DNA of 21,319 nucleotides from Podila epigama (taxonomy: Eukaryota; Mortierellomycota; Mortierellomycetes; Mortierellales; Mortierellaceae). Location of the stretch: the NCBI GenBank assembly GCA_015679605.1, contig JAAAVE010000362.1, positions 1 to 21,319 of the forward strand, read 5' to 3'. The notes under the pieces are model-generated. The model did not search any database. It was not told where the DNA came from and worked only from the letters and a program-made list of their open reading frames with translations. Shown here piece by piece: positions 10,474 to 21,319 of this stretch (positions are counted from its first letter, which is position 1; each line of letters begins with the position of its first letter). Both the position numbers and the translations under genes were made by a program.

Positions 10474-11986
10474 GGTTCCCTGTCGTTCTTCTGACGGTGC
10501 TCTGCTTGCACAGTCGTTTTATTGTGGGCGAATAGTTTTTTGGCGTTGTTGTGCTTTTTAATGCTTTTTTCCGAGGTGTGTTTAAGCAAAGCAAAAAGAG
10601 TGGGTAGCACAAACTCCAATCCTTTGGGGGAGGATTGCTTATCTGACAACAAGAAGAAAAAAAATGTCAAAGCGGCTGAGAGTGGAAGGAGGGCGAGGGG
10701 ATGGGGGTGGACAATGTCAGGTCAGGTCAGGAGGGTAAGGAAGATGTAGGGGGTGTAGGAATGAGAAGTTGGACGATCAAGCAATGATGGTGGTGTGTGT
10801 TTTCACTTGTGTGTGTGTGTGTATGAATGTGAATCTCGTATGGAGAGACAGGGTGAGTGGAGTGAATGGAGTGTGTGAGAGAGAGAAGGATCAGCGTGAG
10901 CTCAGTGGAATGTCGTTAATGTGTGTGCGTATGGTATGTGTAATGGCTTATATCATACAAGACTAAGTAAGGCAAGTAGATTGTGGCCCGAATAGAATGG
11001 AAGTTGGCAGGTGGAATGAAAGGCTCAAGTGAAGGTGGAGCTAGAGGGAATGAGAGAATATGGTAGAGAGTATAAGAAAGAGAATGAGAGAAAGACAGAA
11101 TGTAATGGCGGTAATGAAAAGGTGATGATGATGAAAACAGTAGGGAAGGAGTGAATGATGGTGTTGAAGGCGTTTGATAGGGTGATGTGATAGAGTGGGA
11201 AGTGAATGGGGGTATGGGTAATGGGTGCGATCAATCAATGTATGATCAACAGACCCATCGTGAAAGTGTGATGTGAAATAAAGAAAGAAAGAAGAGTGAT
11301 GTTGCTTCTTTTGAGGCTCTCGTTTTGTTTTCTTTCTTTCTTTCTTTCTTTCTTTCTTTCCTTCGTTCTTTCAGTGGACTATCCTTTCTCCCTTTCTTCC
11401 AATGGATAGTTGAAAAAAAAACACGTTCAAATCGTTCAATCCAATGGTGTATCTCTCTTTTTTGGTTCCTGTCGTTCCCTTCCATTCTGTCCGTTGTTCC
11501 TGTGTCATGTCCTGTCTGGTTTCTATCTATCTTTTTTTTTGGTTGCTCCAATGGCAATGCGTCAGACAGGACCCTTGATACCCATTGAGACAGTGAGACA
11601 TTGGCACTTTGCTTACCTTCAAGACGATTGCAAAAATGTACAAGAAACTGAATGAATGACACAAACACAAACACCAAGGAGAAAACCCTTTATCTCTGAA
11701 AGGTCTCATCGCAGCCATGGCCCAACAAACACTGGCAAAAGGAGAAGAACAACGACGACGACCAGGAGAAAAAAAAAAAGGAAACGTACACATCCGTGCA
11801 AGGCGGTTAAGAAGTCGTTGATTCATCCCCTTTTTCTCTTACCTTACCCTTTGTCGCTGACGATCCTTGTTCCTGTCCCTGTCCCTTTGTCTTGTCCTTT
11901 GGGTAATTGCCTCGTGAGGACATATACAAACATGAACATAAAAAAAAAAAAAAAGACTGCGCCCAAAAACAAAAAACTGCAAATGG
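10474..11986. other. Intergenic spacer, promoter/leader of the channel gene
   Basis: About 1.5 kb between RAD16 and the channel gene, with no supportable coding region. On the minus (channel-coding) strand, 10660-11280 is strongly C/T-rich, typical of fungal promoters and leaders. It also holds TG repeats near 10796-10823, a TTTC microsatellite, and T/C tracts to about 11560. Minus-strand frames at 11246-11677 and 11527-11826 are K/E/R- or F/C-rich and match no family I know. Splice-donor-like GGTAAG strings on the minus strand near 11615 and 11845 would allow an untranslated leader exon, but nothing proves one. Confidence 0.55.
11328..11360. repeat. TTTC tetranucleotide microsatellite
   Basis: About eight near-perfect TTTC units on the plus strand, followed by degenerate CTTC/GTTC units. 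On the channel-coding strand this is a GAAA purine tract about 0.9 kb upstream of the ATG. It generates spurious K/E/R-rich minus-strand frames. Confidence 0.9.
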
Positions 11987-11992
11987 TTTATT
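11987..11992 (-). terminator. Probable RAD16 poly(A) signal within a small inverted repeat
   Basis: AATAAA on the minus strand, 52 nt after the RAD16 TAA. It lies inside a perfect 7-bp inverted repeat (11978-11984 against 11990-11996, TGCAAAT/ATTTGCA) with a 5-nt spacer, so it spans one arm and the loop. Confidence 0.6.
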
Positions 11993-12043
11993 TGCATACA
12001 GAGGGTTACAACAATTCGACAGAGGGATCGCCCCCCCACATGT

Positions 12044-15000
12044 TTAGTTAACAAACAAAAATCGAAGATCTTCGGGCGTCAGCCTCGCCAGTGCTGCTGG
12101 GTCTTTGCCTACAGCCAACGAAAAAATATGCCAAGAACAAATAAATAAACAAGGTCAGCCATTTTTTTACGCCCATCGCCAACAACAGCCCTCTACAATG
12201 CAACTACAAGGAAATCAAAAACAACAACTTACCAATCGTGCTATCTACCATAGCCTGCTTCTTCTCTTGCAACTGGAGAATACGCGATTCAATCGAGTTT
12301 TCAATGATGAGACGCGTAATCAGAATTGGCCTAAACTGTCCAATACGATGGATGCGATCCATCGCCTGAAGCTCTATTTCGTTCATAGATCAACCAAGTA
12401 GGCGAATATAAAGTCAGTTTACAATAAAAGAGAACAGAATAAAAGATAGCAAAACGTAACTTGACTTCACTCATCCAACCCAATTAAGAAAAAAAAAAAA
12501 AAAAAACTCACCGGCAGCTGGATTCCACCATGGGTCACAAATAAAGACACGACTGGCTGCCGTAAGATTGAGGGCTACACCTCCAGCTTTGAGAGAGATG
12601 AGGAACACGGTAATATTGGGGTCCGTGCTAAACTTTTGAATCGAGGCATCACGTTGCATAGGAGTCATATGTCCATCCAATTTGACGCACTGTCATCGAA
12701 AATAAACATAGGAATGGATAGAAAGAGCATGGTGAGTGAACCAATCGAGAACATAACAAACAACCAGCAAGGCAAAGTAACATTGACAAAATCTAACCTT
12801 AAAGCCAGCCTTTTCAAGCCGCCACTTGATCAAGTCCAAGAATGTAACATATTGCGAAAAGCAGATACTCCTACAGTGGAAAGATATTAGAGAAAAGAAT
12901 AAAGAAACAAACGTTTAGTTTCAGATACATATCCCCATGATTCAAAAACACCGAGCTGGCTATCAAAGGATCATACTTTGTAGATCGATCCTCTCGTTGA
13001 AGATTAAAGAGCTGCTCCACTAATGCCTCAATCTTTGTCGAACTGCGCCAGGTATCCATGTTAATGCGATTGACAATCGATGTCCGTGCAAAAGTCTTAT
13101 GACGGAGTTCACTCGCGTCTTCAGTCTCGTCTTTGACGTAGGTTGGTTGCTGCAAATCAATCGACAATGGAATGTGACAGACCGGGCACTCTGGTGCTTC
13201 CACCAATGATGTAGTCACATATTGCTCAGCATCTTCACGGCAAAACAGATGGTGGCATTTGCTCACAATCGGGTCCTCTGCCTATTCCATGCAACAAAAA
13301 AAAAAAAAAAAAGGAAAAAAGCCACGTAAATATAACACTCGCTTTCGTACAGTTAACAATCCAAAAGAGGAGAAACGAAAAAAAAAAAAATCAAACTAGG
13401 TTACCTCTTCTTGACAGATAGAGCAAACCATTGTCTCGACAAGTCCAACCTGTCCAGGCTTGGCTTTCTTGAGAACCATGTCTGGATGGTTTACCATCTG
13501 ACGCATCTTTGTTAGCAATTCAAAAATGTTTGCATAGTTATTCAACACTGTTCCCTGTTCAACATATGTTGTGAACTTTCTCTTGGTATCACTGAACAAG
13601 GACTCGTACAAATCCTCTTCTTCTTCGTTAAAAAGGTAGCGACTGACAGTCATCGTCCTGGGAGGCAAGCCTAAATCATCCGCACGCTCAATCTTGGTTC
13701 GTCGTAGCATGATGCGGTCGAGCAAAAGGCGCAACTTTGCAAAGGACTTTTCACCATGACCTTCTGTGCCATAATTCTGAATGGGTTTCAAGATTTCATT
13801 ATTCCACCAACACACATGGCTAAACACAAGAGACAGCCAGGAAAGAATTAGATGTGGTGCCAACATATAGGACAACATGATCACAAGTCCAAAAGACGTA
13901 ATAACGACTACTTACTCCATGGGACGATGACCACAATCATCACAATCTTTCTTATTAGAGTACTTCCAGTGCAAAGATTTGCATGGACATTTCTTGCAAA
14001 AGTAGTAACTGTTACAAAAACATCCAAAAAGTGACAAGGTTAACATGATGCGGGTCTTGAAAGTTCATGTACGAATCACAGACAACAGAAACGAGCCAAC
14101 TTACCCAAAGGGATCTGCTTGCATAAACCGGATGAGCGAGTACAGTTCTCCTACACGGTTCTGCATTGGAGTGCCAGAAAGTGACCATCTTGTGTCTGCT
14201 TGCAAATCGAACTACAAACGTTGCTACAGTTAGTCTATTGCATTTCTATTACGCGCGGTTCAAATAGAAAGGAAAAGGAGGCAGGAAGGCAGGAAGGAAG
14301 GGAGAGGAAAGAAAGAAAGAAAGAAAGAAAGAAAAACAGAACTTACAGCTGAGCGGGCTGTATTACAGGATCGCTCTTTAATGTTATGGGCCTCATCCAG
14401 GACGATACGATGCCACTTGATACGATGCAATAAAGAATCTTCTGTCACAGTCATGCCTTGACGCTTGAAGCCATACTTTTGCTTTCGATAACAACTCTCC
14501 AAAATAGAATCTATCGTTCAATAGAAAGGTATCAAGGTAAGCTGTTAGGTGCGCATAAATATCAAGAGGCACATAAAAAGTCAAACCGAAACATGAATGC
14601 ATTGAACTTGCAGGTTGTGAGGACGACATCGTGCTTCTTGAGCTCACTCATTTGTTCGGTTCTCTTAGGTCCATGAAAGATTAAAACTTTCAACGATGGC
14701 GCATGCGCATTGATTTCGTTCCTCCATTGCACAATAGCAACAGTTGGAGCGACAATCAGATTGGGCTTTCCAGGTTCTGACAACAGCAGGGAGATCATCT
14801 GAATGGTTTTGCCCATACCCATCTCATCCTATTTCAGCAATTGAACATTTTTTTTGTTAGTATGTTGTCAGAGGCAAATTAAAATAAGGCCAGCAAACGT
14901 AAAAGACTTACTGCAAGGATTCCACCGCGGAACTATTGTTTCGGTCAAAAAAGAATAAGAACAGTTGAAGAATTGAAAAAAGAAGAGTCAGATATCCTAT

Positions 15001-16154
15001 TGGCATCGCTTTTTAGAGCACAGGTGTGAAAAAGGATTGAGATGGACTACGGTACCAGAGATTTTTCTTGCTTCCTCATCCAGCTCAAGCCTTCCTGTTG
15101 GAAAGGAAGGAGCTTTAACTTGAGTCCTTCAGGCTGTTCAGCACGCTCAGGCTTGATAACAGCAACCCTTTCCTTGAGGTCATCCCAAATGGTTTTGAGC
15201 TCGGGATGAAATGACTGAACAGCAATATTGGCTTTTTCCATCTAGAAGTAGGCAGACCAGAAAATGTTGGAAAAAAAAAAACAGGGACAAGAGTCAGAAA
15301 GGTTATTGCGTTGCTTTTGTACCGTTGTACTGCCTTTCACAACGAAAATTGTTACTTACCCATGTCAGGGCAGCGTCTCTTTGGCGACGGGTTCGGGCAG
15401 TGCGCTGCCTGGCAGGTCTCGGAGCAGAGTCAGAGCTTTCCTCGGATGAAGAATCCGGGTCTGTATCAGATTCATCCGATTCCACCGACAGCTCAGCCTC
15501 AGAATCCTCATCCTTCTCATCATCACTCTCATCGCTTTCGCTCTTTTTGACTTGCGAAGACGTCGCTACTTTGGCCTTTAAGGCAGCTGCCCTTGATGCT
15601 TTGGTGGCAACAGGCTCCTTCTTAACAGCCTTGGCCTTGGCAACCTTGCTAGATGGTGATGTTGATGATGACGGGGAAGGAGTAGCTACATTTGCCTTTT
15701 TGGATGCGGCAGCTGTAGCACGAGTCCCACGACGACGGACAGGGGCCGGAGGAGGGGATGGTTCAACAGCAGGTTCAGATGGCTCAGAAACACTGTCGAA
15801 AGAGTTGTCTTCATCCGAACAAAGTTCAGATTCGCTCTTTTCCACCTTGATCCGCTGAGACCGCTGCATAGAGCCCGAGCTTCTGGTACGTTTGAGGGAG
15901 ACGGGCATAGGGGGCTCCACTTGACGTCGTTTACCGAGAGCCACAGCACTAGGCCGCACAGGCTGAAAGTCGTCGTCCTCGCTCAACTCTTCCATCTTTA
16001 CCATGGAAGTGTTAGAGTCTGGAGTAGTGATTCCAGAGCTCATTTGACTCGATTCGCCATTGGCTGAAGATGCTTGGGATGTGGAATGGCTGCGCATTGA
16101 GCGAGTGGACCGAGGAGGAATGCCATTAGACAAAGTGGACTTTTTTGGCGGCAT
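12044..16154 (-). CDS. RAD16: RAD16-type SNF2/RING DNA repair helicase
   Basis: Thirteen exons: 16154-15360, 15241-15056, 14932-14912, 14828-14612, 14510-14347, 14211-14105, 14008-13916, 13819-13405, 13281-12977, 12870-12798, 12689-12512, 12373-12233, 12108-12044; about 919 residues. Yeast Rad16 works with Rad7 in global-genome nucleotide excision repair, as an ATP-driven DNA translocase and part of a ubiquitin ligase. Residues 1-265 are basic/acidic low complexity (K/R/S/E). Then come [12 protein letters not shown], Walker A DEMGMGKT (335-342), DEAH (445-448), SGTPMQN (473-479), a Cys-rich insert (C501, C504, C506, C519, C522), a RING finger (C660-C701) between the helicase lobes, and [11 protein letters not shown] in motif VI. 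The C-terminus [13 protein letters not shown] is typical of the family. One RING ligand is Asp (D683). Intron 4 is GC-AG; exon 3 is only 21 nt. The ATG at 16154 is the first in-frame Met of a continuous N-terminal exon and lies 179 bp from the kinase stop codon. Confidence 0.95.
14307..14334. repeat. GAAA microsatellite in RAD16 intron 5
   Basis: Seven perfect GAAA units on the plus strand, lying 12 nt inside the intron from the GTAAGT donor at 14346. In the transcript this is a TTTC tract in the intron before the SGTPMQN exon. Confidence 0.92.
14511..14611 (-). other. RAD16: Non-canonical GC-AG intron (RAD16 intron 4)
   Basis: Exon 4 ends in VLTT plus one base, and the intron opens with GCAAGT. 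It closes with GATAG before a sequence that completes a Tyr codon and reads [10 protein letters not shown]. The join gives [15 protein letters not shown], the expected RAD16-family sequence. The only nearby GT (GTTCAA) would be out of phase. The remaining donor positions match the strong GC-donor consensus. Length is 101 nt. Confidence 0.85.
14912..14932 (-). other. RAD16: 21-nt microexon (RAD16 exon 3)
   Basis: A phase-0 exon coding FRGGILA, flanked by AATAG upstream and GTAAGT downstream. It joins QEKSL to DEMGMGKT and so supplies the residues just before the Walker A loop. The family pattern GG-[IV][10 protein letters not shown] requires it. Skipping it removes seven residues without a frameshift. 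Confidence 0.9.
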
Positions 16155-16333
16155 TGCTTGTTTCTGATGAGATGTAAGAGCAAGAGAACGATGGCAATGC
16201 AACCAAGATGAATGCGAGATGGAAGAGGTGAAAAGACGAGGAGGAAGAGAAGAAAAAGAAGGAGAAACAAAAAAAAAAAAAGATTGATGTTAGTAGCCGC
16301 GACACTTTTCCCTTGTTCTTCACATTAGGGGGA

Positions 16334-20248
<3,915 letters not shown>

Positions 20249-20252
<4 letters not shown>

Positions 20253-20338
20253 AATTTCCGAGAGTGTCTCTTGGAGATGATGTCTCTAAAGAGCGCGGTT
20301 ACGATGTAGGCTTGAACAGGATAGGGATAGCTAGACAT
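20249..20338 (-). promoter_or_regulatory. Candidate upstream ORF overlapping the YAK1 start (ATGA)
   Basis: A 29-codon frame (MSSYPYPVQAYIVTALFRDI, then nine more residues) opens at 20338. Its TGA overlaps the proposed YAK1 ATG by sharing ATGA (20252-20249). If the leader is unspliced, ribosomes would meet this frame first, so it could limit or couple kinase translation. Alternatively, TTTAG near 20282 could be a splice acceptor that removes the upstream ATG and extends the YAK1 frame. Confidence 0.4.
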
Positions 20339-20820
20339 GGTGATGCGTGTATATGTATGTGTGTGTGTGTGCACGTATGCATGTGTGCAAGTGTGAATGG
20401 AAACAGAGTAAAGCGGAAAAAGGAAGAAAGACATCTTCAATGACATTGCCGTTGACAGAAAATATAAAGATTTCATGCTTCCTACGCTACGTGGGAAGAC
20501 AATTTTCTGCGTATGTTTGTTTTTTGCTCGACGTGTATACCTCTCGCTCGTCCTGTTGAAGGGCAGGATGGGATGTGGGATGGGGAAATATGAATCAGTG
20601 AATGAATGAATGAGAAAAGAAAAGCAAAAAAGGAGGTTTGGTTATGCAATTGTCGTGGTATGGATGAAATGGGGAATGGAATGGGGCAAAAAAAAAAAAA
20701 AAAAAAATTGATTGGGGGGGAAAGGTCGAAGGGGATGAAAGAAGGGGTGCGGATAATAATGAGCGGGCGGTCGGTGCAAAAAAAAATATGAAATATATGA
20801 AAAAGAAGCGCACAAAGCGT

Positions 20821-20844
20821 GATGGATGGATGGATGGATGGATG
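20821..20844. repeat. GATG tetranucleotide microsatellite
   Basis: Six perfect GATG units, followed by a degraded GGTG. It lies about 570 bp upstream of the YAK1 start in presumed promoter DNA. Similar but shorter units recur near 20881-20940. Confidence 0.9.
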
Positions 20845-21047
20845 GGTGTGTGGAAGGAAGGGGTACGTGTGTCAATGTCAATGGATGAATGAATGTGTCA
20901 ATGGATTCAATGGTTGAATGTGTCTGATGGATGGATTGTCAAAGCGCAAAAAAGAACGAAAGCAGAATTGAACGATGACGAAGAGTGAAGACAGACATGC
21001 ATAAATAATTGAACTGACTACGTCAAAAGCAAAGCAATCACATAGAC

Positions 21048-21107
21048 CCATGGACCACCCATGGGACTAAACACCCATTAGACCATGGACCCAAATGGAC
21101 ACCATGG
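21048..21107. promoter_or_regulatory. Cluster of four CCATGG palindromes
   Basis: CCATGG occurs at 21048, 21059, 21083 and 21102. The first two lie in near-symmetrical surroundings (GACCCATGGACC, CACCCATGGGAC), and related ACCCATT and AAATGGAC half-sites lie between. Such density is well above chance for a 6-mer and suggests either a protein-binding site cluster or a decayed short repeat. No known factor is assigned. Confidence 0.4.
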
Positions 21108-21183
21108 CTCCCTTTTCTCAATGCCCGAGGGGGTCTTTGCGGTTCAACCCCACACCACAGGTAAAAAAGGAGTGACCGTGCGA

Positions 21184-21189
21184 CACGTG
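21184..21189. promoter_or_regulatory. CACGTG E-box
   Basis: A perfect palindromic E-box/G-box core inside GACACGTGCC, between the tRNA and the CCATGG cluster. Fungal bHLH factors of the Cbf1/Pho4 type bind CACGTG. A single site may be chance. Confidence 0.3.
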
Positions 21190-21255
21190 CCAGGTCCAAT
21201 GGGCTCGTTCCTTCATTCGCTCAGTCCCGTGACATTTTTGATTTGTCAAAATGAC

Positions 21256-21265
21256 AAAAAGAAAA
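21256..21265 (-). terminator. RNA polymerase III terminator of the tRNA
   Basis: On the minus strand, T4 (21265-21262) starts two bases after the discriminator base and is followed, after one C, by T5 (21260-21256). Runs of four or more T close to the 3' end are the standard Pol III stop signal. Confidence 0.8.
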
Positions 21266-21266
21266 G

Positions 21267-21274
21267 TGACAGCA

Positions 21275-21307
<33 letters not shown>

Positions 21308-21319
21308 TCCTGATTCTGG
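21267..21319 (-). tRNA. tRNA-Leu (anticodon CAG), 3' part only
   Basis: Read on the minus strand, the sequence starts at the 5' side of the anticodon stem. Stem CCAGA/TCTGG encloses the 7-nt loop ATCAGGA, so U33 precedes anticodon CAG (21312-21310), which decodes CUG leucine. A long class II variable arm follows (CCG AAA GGG type), then the T arm GTGGG-TTCAAAT-CCCAC, the acceptor 3' strand TGCTGTC and discriminator A. The long variable arm and anticodon agree on leucine. No intron is present at 37/38. The D arm and acceptor 5' strand lie beyond the window. Confidence 0.87.

Larger units (their letters stand above)
20339..21255. other. Intergenic spacer, YAK1 promoter/leader region
   Basis: About 0.9 kb with no supportable gene. 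It contains a TG/CA-rich alternating tract near 20351-20397, GAAT/TGAA repeats near 20596-20612, A-runs near 20687-20707 and 20779-20786, a GATG microsatellite, further ATGGAT/GAATG repeats to about 20940, a cluster of CCATGG palindromes, and one CACGTG. On the YAK1-coding strand 20590-20820 is pyrimidine-rich, as in other fungal promoters. Confidence 0.6.

Noticed and set aside
11246-11677. Minus-strand K/E/R-rich frame in the RAD16-channel spacer
   Set aside because: Largely the translation of the GAAA/TTTC microsatellite; no homology recognised.
11527-11826. Minus-strand 99-codon frame with Cys and Phe runs
   Set aside because: Overlaps simple T/C tracts and splice-like strings; no family signature and no conserved start context.
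16126-16323. Possible in-frame fusion of YAK1 exon 6 into RAD16 through the CATCAG acceptor near 16169
   Set aside because: Splicing to that acceptor puts translation out of the RAD16 frame and meets a stop after about a dozen codons.
16324-16329. Minimal ATGTGA start-stop element on the minus strand upstream of RAD16
   Set aside because: It lies right after the kinase stop and is probably upstream of the RAD16 transcription start; a 6-mer is easily chance.

Overview
The window reads as nuclear DNA of a filamentous fungus. Four long protein genes are broken by 24 short spliceosomal introns. The intergenic DNA is rich in mononucleotide runs and microsatellites, and the proteins are typically fungal: a fused cytochrome b5/acyl-CoA dehydrogenase, a PHM7/CSC1-type channel, Rad16 and Yak1. 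The intron density and protein style suggest an early-diverging lineage, perhaps Mortierellomycota/Mucoromycota. That placement is inference from memory of families, not a search.

Layout, left to right. Bases 1-1282 hold no gene I can support, only the 3' flank of the first gene. At 1283-3525 (-) is a five-exon acyl-CoA dehydrogenase with an N-terminal cytochrome b5 domain and a C-terminal AKL, a type 1 peroxisomal signal. A 1.4 kb spacer follows. At 4935-10473 (-) is a four-exon membrane protein of about 1641 residues of the calcium-permeable stress-gated channel / PHM7 family, with a very long disordered tail. A 1.5 kb low-complexity spacer follows. At 12044-16154 (-) is a 13-exon RAD16 gene (SNF2/RING nucleotide-excision-repair helicase, about 919 residues) with a 21-nt microexon and a GC-AG intron. 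Only 179 bp separate it from the stop codon of a YAK1-type DYRK kinase at 16334-20252 (-), whose last exon ends the kinase domain early. At the right edge (21267-21319, -) is the 3' part of a tRNA-Leu(CAG) with a Pol III terminator.

All features lie on the minus strand, in the transcription order tRNA, YAK1, RAD16, channel, dehydrogenase. They belong to different processes (translation, nutrient/stress signalling, DNA repair, osmo/mechanosensing, fatty-acid oxidation), so I see no pathway cluster. Every exon junction in the models was checked by hand for splice dinucleotides, reading phase and family continuity.

The most unusual points are: the YAK1 kinase domain cut off before subdomain XI, with an unused in-phase splice donor beside the RAD16 leader; the b5-dehydrogenase fusion with a peroxisomal signal; an Asp at one RING zinc-ligand position in RAD16; and the splicing style (79% TAG acceptors, T-runs just after several donors). 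I found no convincing entirely new multi-gene system.
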